NCBI RefSeq assembly: GCF_018129995.1
Contig: NZ_JAFCKS010000003.1
Location: forward strand, 434,001 to 498,000
Reading direction: 5' to 3'
DNA from: Bradyrhizobium sp. SZCCT0153
GTDB taxonomy: Bacteria; Pseudomonadota; Alphaproteobacteria; Rhizobiales; Xanthobacteraceae
Length of the DNA: 64,000 nucleotides
A model generated the notes under the pieces. That model made no database searches. It had not been told where the DNA came from and saw only the letters and a list, made by a program, of their open reading frames with translations. The position numbers and the translations under genes are program-made. Positions within the stretch are counted from its first letter, which is position 1; every line of letters starts with the position of its first letter. Shown here one piece after another: positions 17,163 to 24,891 of the stretch.

Positions 17163-18137
17163 ATGATCACTCGCCGTACCGCGCTGAGCCTGCTCGCCGC
17201 CAGTCCGCTTGCAGCCAGCCCGCTGTCGAAGGCTCTTGCCGCCGATTATCCGGCCCGGCCGGTGAAATGGGTGGTCGGCTATCCGCCGGGCGGGGCCACC
17301 GACATCCTGGCGCGGCTGATCGGCCAGCGGCTGTCGGAGAAGCTCGGCCAGCAATTCGTGATCGAGAACAAGCCGGGCGCCGGCAACAATATCGGCACCG
17401 AATCGGTGATCAATGCCGAGCCCGACGGCTACACGCTGCAGCTGGTCAATCCGGCCAACTACATCAACGCCTCGCTCTATACCAATCTGAAATTCAATTT
17501 CGTGCGCGACATCGCGCCGGTCGCCTCGTTCCAGCGCGTGCCGAACGTGATGACCGTCAACAAGGACGTGCCGGCCAAGACCGTCGCCGAGTTCATCGAA
17601 TACGTGAAGGCCAATCCCGGCAAGGTCAACATGGCCTCGTCCGGCAACGGCACTTCGGTGCATCTGTCCGGCGAGATGTTCATGGCGATGACCGGCTGCA
17701 AGATGCAGCACGTGCCCTATCGCGGTGCGGCACCTGCGATCACCGACATGCTCGGCGGCCAGGTCCAGGTGATCTTCGACAACATGCCCTCGATCATCCA
17801 GCACATCCGCTCCGGCAGCTTGCGCGCCATCGCCGTCACCACCGCGGAGCGCTCGCCACAACTGCCCGACGTGCCGACGATCGGCGAGACCGTGAAGGGC
17901 TATGAGGCGAGCGCGCTGTTCGGCATGGGTGCGCCGAAGAACACGCCCAAGGAGATCATCGCCAAGCTGAACAGCGAGGTCAACGCGCTGATGAAGGAGC
18001 CGGACATGACCAAGCGCCTGGTCGAGCTCGGCGGTGAGCCGCGGGTGCAGACGCCCGAGGCGTTCGGCGAGGAGATCAAGGCCGAGACCGAGAAGTGGAA
18101 AAAGGTGGTCGAGTTCGCCGGCTTGAAAGTCGATTAG
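17163..18137 (+). CDS. Tripartite tricarboxylate transporter substrate-binding protein (Bug/TctC family)
   Basis: A 324-residue periplasmic binding protein. The signal peptide MITRRTALSLLAASPLAAS...ALA (RR pair, possible Tat route) is followed by DYPARPVKWVVGYPPGGATDILAR, here noted as the two motifs YPARPV and VGYPPGGATD, the signature Bug-family ligand loop. Further family blocks are VIENKPGAGNNIG, SSGNGTSVHLSGEMF, HVPYRGAAPAITDMLGGQV and DVPTIGE. It captures carboxylates for a TctAB-type transporter, but no tctA or tctB gene is adjacent, so it is an orphan receptor as is common in this lineage. GGGAG precedes the ATG at 17163. A terminator follows. Confidence 0.93.
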   Translation: MITRRTALSLLAASPLAASPLSKALAADYPARPVKWVVGYPPGGATDILARLIGQRLSEKLGQQFVIENKPGAGNNIGTESVINAEPDGYTLQLVNPANYINASLYTNLKFNFVRDIAPVASFQRVPNVMTVNKDVPAKTVAEFIEYVKANPGKVNMASSGNGTSVHLSGEMFMAMTGCKMQHVPYRGAAPAITDMLGGQVQVIFDNMPSIIQHIRSGSLRAIAVTTAERSPQLPDVPTIGETVKGYEASALFGMGAPKNTPKEIIAKLNSEVNALMKEPDMTKRLVELGGEPRVQTPEAFGEEIKAETEKWKKVVEFAGLKVD

Positions 18138-18161
18138 CGATGTTGCGATGACCGGGAATGG

Positions 18162-18188
18162 AGCCCTGCCGCAAGGCAGGGCTTTTTT
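18162..18188 (+). terminator. Rho-independent terminator
   Basis: Perfect 9 bp stem AGCCCTGCC-GCAA-GGCAGGGCT running into TTTTTT, 25 bp after the binding-protein gene. Confidence 0.93.
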
Positions 18189-18267
18189 CTTGCGTGCCTT
18201 GCCGCCTTGATCCGGAATGAAACGGTGCGGCGAAACGCGCAGCTGTATGGCGCGCATGAACCCGGCC

Positions 18268-19515
18268 TTACCGCTTCGCCTCGGCCTGCTCGGTCCCGTT
18301 GCACGAGATCAGCACCGTATATGACCGCGCATTGCCGGCGATGTCGGTGGTCTTGAATTCGCCCTTCGGCTCCGCGGTCTGGTAGGGCACCACGGAGTTG
18401 TCGAGGAAGTCGCGCAGCGCACCGGTCTTGATTGCGAAGTTGATGTTTTCAGGGATGTTGCCGGTCGCAGCGGCGATCCGTAATCCGTCGAGCTTGCCCG
18501 TGACCACGCCCACGATCTGTCCGCTGGTATCGAACAGCGGGCCGCCGCTATTGCCGGGCTGCACGGGCGCGCTGATTTGCAGGAAACGCGAATCGTTGCG
18601 CAGGCCGCTGAGCGAGCTGACGATCCCGGTCGTCACGGTGAAATCCGACGTCAGCAGCCCGTGGAAGGGAAAGCCGATCGCGACGATGGAATCGCCGGAG
18701 CGGATCGAACGGTCGCGAATCCGGGCGAAGTCCTTGAACGCCGTCGCCGACGGCGCCTGCAGCAGAGCGAGATCGTTGTTGGCATCGCTCGACACCACGC
18801 GCAGCACCATCGCCGCTTCGCCGGTGAGATTGCCCTTGATGTCGCCAACGCAGCCGTCAATCACATGATTGTTGGTGACGACGTGCCCGTTGGAGCTGAC
18901 GACAAAGCCTGTGCCGCTCTTGGTTCGAGCAGACTTGCTGCCGGTTGCCGGTGATGCCTGCTTGTCCGGCGCGGCCTGCGGCTTGGCGGCAATCCTTGTA
19001 AAGTCGCCGGCCTTGTCCAGTCCGTCGACTTTAACTCTGGTGACACAATTGGTCACCGCGGCCACCAAAGGCGCCGTTGATGTCAGGCTGAATTGAAAGG
19101 GTGTGCCCCTCGCCACGGCTACCATCAGGCTCGCCTTCTGGAGGGCGCGAGCGACGTTGGCGGGCAGAACTGCGGAGACCATGACCTCGGAAAACGCCGT
19201 CCCGAAGAGCCTCGCCTCGGTCTGGCCATCGAAGGTTACGTCGATCGTCAGGTTCTCGCCCTTCTTGAAGCGAAATGCTGGATTGGCAAAGCCGAGCAGC
19301 CAGGAGTTGTTTGCATCCTGGCCAACAAGCAAAGTGACGCCGTTGGCGTAAGGTGTGCTTGCAGCGCAGTGTGAGAATGCGCCGGTCGAATCATTGGAAA
19401 AGGCGCCGCCGTTCCAGTTGCCGACGTGGATGGAGCCGAACGGCCCCGCCGCATGCGCCAAGCTGACGACGGCCAATTGCAACGAAGACGCGACGACGAA
19501 TGACTTGAGCCACAT
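18268..19515 (-). CDS. Secreted trypsin-like serine protease (S1C/Deg-like, no PDZ seen)
   Basis: 415 residues from the ATG at 19515 (GGGGGG upstream). The signal peptide ends at HAA-GPFG (about residue 23). Residues about 25-165 form an unrecognised N-terminal domain with a beta-rich look and paired Cys (50, 157). The protease domain has the triad His217 (VVTNNHVIDG), Asp248 (DANNDLALL) and Ser323 (QPGNSGGPLFD). The C-terminus ends soon after the domain with no clear PDZ module, unlike DegP. Likely periplasmic processing or quality control; substrate unknown. It is divergent from the membrane protein-regulator-UppS module. Confidence 0.9.
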   Translation of the reverse strand: MWLKSFVVASSLQLAVVSLAHAAGPFGSIHVGNWNGGAFSNDSTGAFSHCAASTPYANGVTLLVGQDANNSWLLGFANPAFRFKKGENLTIDVTFDGQTEARLFGTAFSEVMVSAVLPANVARALQKASLMVAVARGTPFQFSLTSTAPLVAAVTNCVTRVKVDGLDKAGDFTRIAAKPQAAPDKQASPATGSKSARTKSGTGFVVSSNGHVVTNNHVIDGCVGDIKGNLTGEAAMVLRVVSSDANNDLALLQAPSATAFKDFARIRDRSIRSGDSIVAIGFPFHGLLTSDFTVTTGIVSSLSGLRNDSRFLQISAPVQPGNSGGPLFDTSGQIVGVVTGKLDGLRIAAATGNIPENINFAIKTGALRDFLDNSVVPYQTAEPKGEFKTTDIAGNARSYTVLISCNGTEQAEAKR

Positions 19516-19622
19516 ACCAGCCCCCCGGAAATGCTTTTGCCTCCATCTTATCCGTGGGAGGTGGTGCCACGCAACCGCCAGTTGTCTGTTCGGGCGCAGT
19601 CTCCTTGCCGCGAGTTTCGGGC

Positions 19623-19664
19623 TTGCATTTACTTTGCCTTGCCGTATACTTTGCAATACAAAGT
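19623..19664 (+). promoter_or_regulatory. Promoter with overlapping ACTTTG-N5-CAAAGT operator
   Basis: TTGCAT (19623-19628), a 16 bp spacer and TATACT (19645-19650) make a good promoter. The inverted repeat ACTTTG-CAATA-CAAAGT (19648-19664) covers the end of the -10 and the start point, an ideal repressor position. A further ACTTTG half-site sits at 19631-19636, exactly 17 bp upstream. The same palindrome recurs at 20718-20734, so the likely ligand is the winged-helix protein encoded in this operon. Confidence 0.7.
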
Positions 19665-19705
19665 GAGGGGATCAGCGGTCCCGAAAAGCGTGGGCGGAGT
19701 GGGGC

Positions 19706-20335
19706 TTGGCGTTGCCAATGCGCGATCTCGACAAGGCACTGGCCGACATCGTGGCGATCCGCAGCCAGATCGCGGCGGGCACGGCGTTCCGCGGCTACGG
19801 CCCGGCGACGATGGCCGCGACCGGCGCGGTCGCGCTTCTCACCGCGATCCTGCAATTCTGGCTGCTCGGCGATCCCACCGGCGAGCCGCTCGGCTTCTTT
19901 CTCGGCTGGTTCATTGCCGCCGTGCTCTCCGTCCTGGTGATCGGCATCGAGATGCGCGCGCGCTCCCGCCGGCATCATTCCGGCCTTGCCGATGCCATGA
20001 TCCACCAGGCGGTCGAGCAGTTCCTGCCCGCAGGCGTTGCCGGCGTGCTGCTTGCGGTGGTGGTGTGGAAGTTCGCAGGCGAGACGCTGTGGCTGCTGCC
20101 GGGCCTGTGGCAGATCCTGGTGTCGCTCGGCATCTTCGCTTCCGTCCGCTCGCTGCCGCGCACCGTCGCGCTGGCCGGCGCCTGGTATTTCGTATCAGGC
20201 TTTGTGGTGGTGGTGCTGGCGAGCCGAACCCATACGCTGTCACCATGGACCATGGGACTGCCCTTCGTGATCGGGCAGTCGATGATGGCGGGCATTCTGT
20301 ATTTCGCGTCCGGAGACCATGATGTCGAAGATTGA
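19706..20335 (+). CDS. Integral membrane protein of unknown function, first gene of a regulator-UppS module
   Basis: About 209 residues with some five to six hydrophobic spans (about 36-56, 64-84, 110-130, 132-150, 155-173, 182-200). The N-terminal cytoplasmic piece MRDLDKALADIVAIRSQIA is amphipathic. A TTG at 19706 has GGAG six bases upstream; an ATG at 19718 is the alternative and removes four residues. I know of no function. It overlaps the next gene by 14 bp and is preceded by a promoter bearing the ACTTTG-N5-CAAAGT operator, so it should be expressed with the regulator and perhaps with uppS. Confidence 0.75.
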   Translation: MALPMRDLDKALADIVAIRSQIAAGTAFRGYGPATMAATGAVALLTAILQFWLLGDPTGEPLGFFLGWFIAAVLSVLVIGIEMRARSRRHHSGLADAMIHQAVEQFLPAGVAGVLLAVVVWKFAGETLWLLPGLWQILVSLGIFASVRSLPRTVALAGAWYFVSGFVVVVLASRTHTLSPWTMGLPFVIGQSMMAGILYFASGDHDVED

Positions 20336-20696
20336 CAGCGCACCCTTCTCTTACGAGGGACTGGATCGCGTGATCCACGAGAAGGCGAGGCTCGGCCTTC
20401 TGACCTCGCTGATGGCGCATCCTAAGGGTCTGGCGTTCGCCGACCTCAAGCAGCTCTGCGGCCTCACCGACGGCAATCTCAGCCGGCATCTCGGCGTGCT
20501 CCAGGAAGCCGGCCTCGTCGAGGTGACCAAGGGTTATGAGGGCAATCGTCCGCACACGACCTGCCGCCTCACCAAGGCCGGCCGCCGCCGCTTCCTCGAC
20601 TATCTCGCCGTGCTCGAGCGCCTGGTGCGCGACGCGGCGAAAGCCGCCGGCCGCGAGGCGCCGCCGCTCGGCCGTCTCGGCATCATTTCGACCTGA
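20322..20696 (+). CDS. Winged-helix transcriptional regulator (MarR/ArsR-like fold)
   Basis: A 124-residue single-domain DNA-binding protein. HEKARLGLLTSLMAHPKGLAF (helix 1-2) leads to the helix-turn-helix FADLKQLCGLTDGNLSRHLGVLQ and the wing LVEVTKGYEGNRPHTTCRLT. A C-terminal helix (RRRFLDYLAVLERLVRDA) probably dimerises it. No Cys/His metal-site pattern or ligand pocket is evident. I prefer the second ATG (20322), which has GGAG six bases upstream; the first ATG is at 20319. It overlaps the membrane protein gene. Palindromes at the operon promoter and at the uppS start suggest autoregulation (inference). Confidence 0.88.
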   Translation: MSKIDSAPFSYEGLDRVIHEKARLGLLTSLMAHPKGLAFADLKQLCGLTDGNLSRHLGVLQEAGLVEVTKGYEGNRPHTTCRLTKAGRRRFLDYLAVLERLVRDAAKAAGREAPPLGRLGIIST

Positions 20697-20717
20697 TCCC
20701 CCTTTTTTTGACCGGAG

Positions 20718-20734
20718 ACTTTGCGATGCAAAGT
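20718..20734 (+). promoter_or_regulatory. Second ACTTTG-N5-CAAAGT palindrome, overlapping the uppS start
   Basis: ACTTTG-CGATG-CAAAGT. The uppS start codon (20726-20728) lies inside it and the Shine-Dalgarno GGAG (20714-20717) abuts it. Arms and spacing are identical to the site at 19648-19664. Confidence 0.65.
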
Positions 20735-21466
20735 GGCGCTATGTCCTGCGACGAAAAGCTTCACGTCGGTATCATCATGGACGGCAACGGACGATGGGCG
20801 ACACGCCGCAACCTGTCGCGCGTACGCGGCCACGAGGCCGGCGTCGAGACGATCCGCCGCATCGTCGAGGCCGCGCCCAAGCAGGGCATCGGCACGCTGA
20901 CGCTCTATGCGTTCTCCACCGACAATTGGCGCCGGCCGAAGGCCGAAGTCGCCGCGCTGATGACGCTCTTGCGCTTCTATCTCGCCAACGAGGTGCAGAG
21001 TCTGGTGAAGAACGGCGTGCGTCTCACGGTGATCGGCCGCCGCGACCGCCTGCCCGACGGCATCGCCAATGCGATCGCACGCGCGGAAGACGCCACTGTG
21101 CAAGGCAGCACGCTGCACTTGCGCATCGCGGTCGACTATTCCGCGCGCGACGCCATCCTCGCCGCGGCGGCGAAGGCGGCGGCGCTGACGAGCCTCACCC
21201 GCGAAGCCTTCTCGCAGCTCGTCACCGGCGAGGCGGGTTTGCGCGACGTCGATCTCATCATCCGCACCTCGGGCGAGAAACGGCTGTCGGACTTCCTGCT
21301 CTGGGAAGGCGCCTATGCCGAGCTGCACTTCACCGAGCGGATGTGGCCCGAATTCGACGCGGCCGATCTCGCCGCGGCCCTGGCCTCCTTCCATGGCCGC
21401 GAACGCCGCTTCGGCGGCCTCCAGGCGATCATGCCGGAAGAGGTGCCTTCACTCTCTCGGGCGTGA
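20726..21466 (+). CDS. uppS: Isoprenyl (undecaprenyl-type) diphosphate synthase paralogue
   Basis: A 246-residue cis-prenyltransferase. Catalytic Asp is in IIMDGNGRWA (about residue 19); RVRGHEAGVE, YAFSTDNWRRP (usual FSxENWxRP with Glu replaced by Asp) and the closing RTSGEKRLSDFLLWEGAYAE complete the five conserved regions. It condenses isopentenyl diphosphate into a polyprenyl carrier lipid. Housekeeping uppS is normally in the rpsB-tsf-pyrH-frr cluster, so this copy, in a regulated operon with a membrane protein and a wHTH regulator, is probably a specialised paralogue. GGAG lies eight bases before the ATG at 20726; 20741 is a weaker alternative. Confidence 0.92.
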   Translation: MQSGAMSCDEKLHVGIIMDGNGRWATRRNLSRVRGHEAGVETIRRIVEAAPKQGIGTLTLYAFSTDNWRRPKAEVAALMTLLRFYLANEVQSLVKNGVRLTVIGRRDRLPDGIANAIARAEDATVQGSTLHLRIAVDYSARDAILAAAAKAAALTSLTREAFSQLVTGEAGLRDVDLIIRTSGEKRLSDFLLWEGAYAELHFTERMWPEFDAADLAAALASFHGRERRFGGLQAIMPEEVPSLSRA

Positions 21467-21631
21467 CGCAGCGCGGGGCGCGAGGCCGCGTGAGCGCGGC
21501 CCGTATGTGACGCACGGCCCAGGGCGACGTATTGTTCGTTTTCGGCCGCAAGATTGGCAGCACCGTCCAAGCGGCAATTGCGCGGTCTCGGCTAGGTGTG
21601 CATTCGACGCAACCTGCCGAGAGCCTCGCGC

Positions 21632-22165
21632 ATGTCACAGCTATCTCTGGATGCCGCTGTCGAGCCGAATGAGACGAGAGATGCACTCTGCATCAGGGTC
21701 GCCAATGCCTCCGATGTTGAAAGCCTCTCGATCTATTTCACGGGCCTTTCCGCGACAACGCGCAACAGGCGCTTCATGGGCGCGCGGGCGGACTTTGCCG
21801 TGGTCGCGGCCGAGTGCCTGACAAAGACCAGCGGTCCCGATCATTTTACGCTGCTCGCCGAGCTCACGCAGGAGGGGCAGAGCGCAATCATCGGCGAAGC
21901 GCTCTACGCCTACGATGCGACCGCGCGGCACGGCGAGTTTGCCATCTCGATCGCCGACGCCTTCCAGCGCAAGGGCCTTGGCTTCCAGATGATGACCGCA
22001 ATGGAGCGGCGCGCGAGCGATCTCGGTCACGAGATGATTGCGGCCGAGACTGCGCGGGCCAATACCGAAATGCGGGGTCTTGCGAAGAAAGCGGGCTTCG
22101 CCGATACCGGCCTCGGTGACTGGCAGTCGGTCCATCTCGCCAAGCGCCTGTCGCGGGTGCCGTAG
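21632..22165 (+). CDS. GNAT family N-acetyltransferase
   Basis: A 177-residue acetyltransferase. The acetyl-CoA loop is in the segment ISIADAFQRKGLGFQMMTAMERRA (motif QRKGLG, a variant of Q/RxxGxG/A), followed by EMIAAETARANTEMRGLAKKAGF, whose Asn-x-x-Met/Leu pattern is typical of motif B. The front half (VANASDVESLSIYFTGLSATTRNRRFM) resembles the GNAT domain fused to acyl-CoA/Pat-type acetyltransferases that modify metabolic enzymes. Target unknown. I chose the ATG at 21632. Immediately downstream lies a gene for a cyclic-nucleotide-binding domain, a pairing that recalls cAMP-controlled Pat systems, though here the domains are separate proteins. Confidence 0.87.
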   Translation: MSQLSLDAAVEPNETRDALCIRVANASDVESLSIYFTGLSATTRNRRFMGARADFAVVAAECLTKTSGPDHFTLLAELTQEGQSAIIGEALYAYDATARHGEFAISIADAFQRKGLGFQMMTAMERRASDLGHEMIAAETARANTEMRGLAKKAGFADTGLGDWQSVHLAKRLSRVP

Positions 22166-22183
22166 CCGCGTTGATTTGCCGCG

Positions 22184-22199
22184 TGGCACGGATCGTGCT
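22184..22199 (+). promoter_or_regulatory. Sigma-54-like promoter upstream of the cNMP-binding gene
   Basis: TGGCACG-GATC-GTGCT differs from the consensus TGGCACG-N4-TTGCW only at the first base of the -12 element. It lies 55 bp before the start codon at 22254 and after the GNAT stop, so a short leader is predicted. Confidence 0.45.
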
Positions 22200-22253
22200 C
22201 TAGTATGTGCTCTGGTATCGCCGGGTATCCCCGGCGATGGGAGCTTTCGCAAG

Positions 22254-22742
22254 ATGCGCGCAGTTCTGGATCATTGCACCGGCGGAACGGAGCGGCCGGT
22301 CGCGGCCGGCACGCTCGTCGTCACCGAGGGCGGCACCAGCAGCGGTCACCTCTACGTGCTCGTGGAAGGCAGGCTCGAAGTGCTCAAGGGCGACACGGTG
22401 GTCGCGACCATCGTCGAGCCCGGCGCGGTGTTCGGCGAAATGTCCGTGCTGCTCGGGCTGCCGCATACCGCAACGGTGCGCGCCGCCAAGGATTCGGTCA
22501 TCTACGAGTTTGAGGACGCGGCGTCATTCCTCATAGAGAAGCCGGAGGTGGCGCTGCTGCTCGCGCGCACGCTGGCCCAGCGGCTCAACGTCGCCAACAC
22601 CTATCTTGCCGATCTGAAGCGGCAATATGCCGGTCATGGCACTCACCTCGCGATGGTCAGCGAGGTGCTTCAGAGCATGATCAACCTGCCGCCGCTTGAG
22701 GTCTCGCCAGGCTCGGATCGACAATCCGATCCAAGGATGTGA
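22254..22742 (+). CDS. Cyclic nucleotide-binding domain protein (Crp-type sensor, no HTH)
   Basis: A 162-residue protein. Residues about 18-110 form a cNMP-binding jelly roll (GTLVVTEGGTSSGHLYVLVEGRLEVLKGD, with VVATIVEPGAVFGEMSVLLGLPHTATVRAAKDSV; these are family blocks). The phosphate-binding cassette position reads FGEMSVLLGLPHTATVRA, where the usual Arg-Ser/Thr-Ala becomes His-Thr-Ala, so cAMP affinity is uncertain. The C-terminus has a helix but no winged helix, so it is not a DNA-binding Crp. The start at 22254 has GGGAG upstream. The 3' end overlaps the convergent metallophosphatase gene by 62 bp. Confidence 0.85.
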   Translation: MRAVLDHCTGGTERPVAAGTLVVTEGGTSSGHLYVLVEGRLEVLKGDTVVATIVEPGAVFGEMSVLLGLPHTATVRAAKDSVIYEFEDAASFLIEKPEVALLLARTLAQRLNVANTYLADLKRQYAGHGTHLAMVSEVLQSMINLPPLEVSPGSDRQSDPRM

Positions 22743-23508
22743 GCCAGTCCGGCGGCTCCTCGACATGGCAAGCCGGTCGCTTCAGCGGCGCGGCGAGATC
22801 GATCCACTGCGCTTCGCCCGCCGCCAGCCAGAATGCCTTGTTCGCATCGAGGTCCAGCACGATATGCGTCGGCGGCCGGCCCGGTTGCAGGCCGGTATTG
22901 AACACCCAGGTCTGGCCCAGCCGGTCGAACCACGAACCGTCGGGGATGAAGGGCGACTGATGCACGTGGCCCGAGATCACCATCGAGGGCTGGTACTGCA
23001 TGATCCATTGCACCAGCTCGACATCGCCGAAGAAACGCTTGCCGCCCCAGCTCGTCGGTGAATTCGCCGGCGGCGCATGATGCACCCAGATCCAGCGCTG
23101 CGGCCGGCTGACGGCGGCGTCGCGCAACTGGTCGGCGAGGCGCTGCTTGACCATCGGCCCATCCCACCACGGGCACACCGTGAACAGCGTGTCGCCGAGG
23201 GTGAGGTCGTCGCCGTCGCAGGCAATGCCCAGCTCGCGCACCTCCGAGATCCAGCGCGAGATCTTCTCGCCCTCCGCATTGCGCTCGTCGAGGTCGTGAT
23301 TGCCGGAGCAGAGGATGACGCGGGTGGTGTCGGCAAGAAGCGTCAGGTACTTCTTCACCACCACGATCTGCGCGCGGAAATCCACCATCGAGCCGATGTC
23401 GAGCGCATCGCCGGCGAAGATCACGAGGTCGAATTGCGGAGCCGCGCTGACCAGCCAGTCGAGCTGCGGCAGTGAATAGTGCAGGTCGGCCACGACCAGG
23501 CAGCGCAT
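22681..23508 (-). CDS. Calcineurin-like metallophosphoesterase
   Basis: A 275-residue two-metal phosphoesterase. All five blocks are visible: DLH (VVADLHYS), GDALD, GNHDLDE, the His in VHHAPPAN and GHVHQSPF. It hydrolyses phosphoesters such as cyclic nucleotides, nucleotides or phosphoproteins; substrate unknown. The overlap (convergent, 62 bp) with a cNMP-binding protein gene makes a cyclic nucleotide link tempting but unproven. The start at 23508 (MRCLVVADLH) is chosen from homology; the frame is open to 23580. Confidence 0.9.
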   Translation of the reverse strand: MRCLVVADLHYSLPQLDWLVSAAPQFDLVIFAGDALDIGSMVDFRAQIVVVKKYLTLLADTTRVILCSGNHDLDERNAEGEKISRWISEVRELGIACDGDDLTLGDTLFTVCPWWDGPMVKQRLADQLRDAAVSRPQRWIWVHHAPPANSPTSWGGKRFFGDVELVQWIMQYQPSMVISGHVHQSPFIPDGSWFDRLGQTWVFNTGLQPGRPPTHIVLDLDANKAFWLAAGEAQWIDLAAPLKRPACHVEEPPDWLTSLDRIVDPSLARPQAAAG

Positions 23509-23676
23509 TGAAAATCCGTTTGCGAGATTGAAAATGTCTGGGAATTGCAAAATGTCGTAAGGCAAGAAGCAGACCAGCACGGCCGCCGCCTCCCGTCAAT
23601 CGCGGGGCTGGACCGGTTCGTCGAATTCTGATGTCGTGTCTGAAGTCTTGGCGCACCCTCACCCGCTCGTGTCCGC

Positions 23677-24363
23677 ATGACCTCTTTCAAGACCATCCGT
23701 GCCCGCGCCGAGAAGCGCAAGGGCGGACCCAAGGCGCTGGACAGGCTGATGCCCGACAAGCCCGACCTGAAGAGGCTGGCGAAGCTTGGCGACGACCGCA
23801 TCCTCGCCGAGATGACGAGGCGCGTGTTTTGCGCGGGCTTTGCCTGGAGCGTGATCGAGACGAAATGGGACGGCTTTGAGGACGCGTTCCTGCGCTTCCA
23901 GCCGGCCGAGCTCACCTTCCAGCCCGAGGATTATTGGGAGGGCCTGCTGCGCGACGCGCGCATCGTGCGCAACGGCGCCAAGATCATGTCGGTGCGCGAC
24001 AATGCCGCCTTCGTGCAGGCGATCGCGAAAGAGCACGGCAGCTTCGGCAGATTTCTGGCGAAATGGCCGCCGTCCGACGAGATCGGCCTGCTCGATCTCC
24101 TCACCAGGCGCGGCAGCCGTCTCGGCGGCAACACCGGCCAGATGCTGCTGCGCTTCGTCGGCTGGGACGGGTTCGTCACCTCGAAGGACGTGGTGGCCTG
24201 CCTGCGCGATGCGGGTCTCGACATTGCCGAAGAGGTGAAATCGAAGGGCGATCTAGCCAAGGTCCAGGCGCAGTTCAACGCCTGGGCCGAGGAGACCGGT
24301 CTGTCCTACACATATCTGTCACGTATCTGCGCGCTGTCGGTGGGCGAGAACCGAAGCGAGTAG
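23677..24363 (+). CDS. DNA-3-methyladenine glycosylase I family protein (Tag-like)
   Basis: A 228-residue helical protein whose central part matches the Tag fold: RRVFCAGFAWSVIETKWDGFEDAF contains the 'W..I..K...F..AF' pattern, followed by DNAAFVQAIAKEHGSFGRFLAKWP. Tag removes 3-methyladenine from alkylated DNA. The usual zinc-binding Cys/His set of E. coli Tag is not evident, and the N-terminal basic stretch (RARAEKRKGGPKAL) is an extension, so it may be a Tag relative with altered specificity. It is divergent from the metallophosphatase and is followed 28 bp later by a DUF1330 gene. Confidence 0.75.
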   Translation: MTSFKTIRARAEKRKGGPKALDRLMPDKPDLKRLAKLGDDRILAEMTRRVFCAGFAWSVIETKWDGFEDAFLRFQPAELTFQPEDYWEGLLRDARIVRNGAKIMSVRDNAAFVQAIAKEHGSFGRFLAKWPPSDEIGLLDLLTRRGSRLGGNTGQMLLRFVGWDGFVTSKDVVACLRDAGLDIAEEVKSKGDLAKVQAQFNAWAEETGLSYTYLSRICALSVGENRSE

Positions 24364-24391
24364 CGGGTCACTGGAAATCAGGAGAACAGGA

Positions 24392-24685
24392 ATGGCCAAA
24401 GCCTATTGGATCGCCGCCTACCGTGCGATCAAGAACCCCGACGCCATGGCGGCCTATGCCAAATTGTCGCGTCCGGCGATCGAGGCGGCCGGCGGCCGTG
24501 TGCTGGCACGCGGGATGCCGGCCGCGGCCTTCGAGCTCGGTCAGATGGAACGCGTCGTTCTCATCGAGTTCGACAGCGTCGAGAGCGCCAGGGCTGCCTA
24601 TGCGAGTCCGGCCTATCAGGCCGCTCACGACCTGCTCGGAGACGGTGCCGACCGCGACATCCGGATCGTAGAAGCCGTCGACTAG
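24392..24685 (+). CDS. DUF1330 domain protein
   Basis: A 97-residue dimeric alpha/beta-barrel (ferredoxin-like) protein. MAKAYWIAAYRAIKNPDAMAAY and FDSVESARAAYASPAYQAA (family blocks) are the DUF1330 signature. No enzymatic function is established for the family. AGGAGAACAGG precedes the ATG. Probably transcribed with the Tag-like gene. A second, more distant DUF1330 protein is encoded at 56394. Confidence 0.9.
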   Translation: MAKAYWIAAYRAIKNPDAMAAYAKLSRPAIEAAGGRVLARGMPAAAFELGQMERVVLIEFDSVESARAAYASPAYQAAHDLLGDGADRDIRIVEAVD

Positions 24686-24777
24686 CGCTGTCCCCGCGCA
24701 GATCTTGTGTATCCTGTGGCGATCTCGTGCCGCGCGCGCGGCAGATGCGGCGCGCGATCACGAAATGCATTTCTGTC

Positions 24778-24802
24778 GGAACATTTGTGCGCAGCACCCG
24801 TT
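24778..24802 (+). promoter_or_regulatory. EcfG-type general stress promoter
   Basis: GGAAC (24778-24782), exactly 16 bp, then CGTT (24799-24802) fits the EcfG consensus of Rhizobiales. It lies 90 bp before the small gene at 24892. Confidence 0.65.
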
Positions 24803-24891
24803 CGGGAGCTTGAGCCAGGCGAACATCGGCGCAGGGAACACCCGCTCTGGCTCGGCTCAATGAAACCGACATGACAGAAACGGAGCAGCTC

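Noticed and set aside
24686..24777. Extended GC-rich hairpin upstream of the EcfG promoter (CGCGCGCGGC region)
   Set aside because: Imperfect and low in complexity; at most a weak terminator of the DUF1330 gene.
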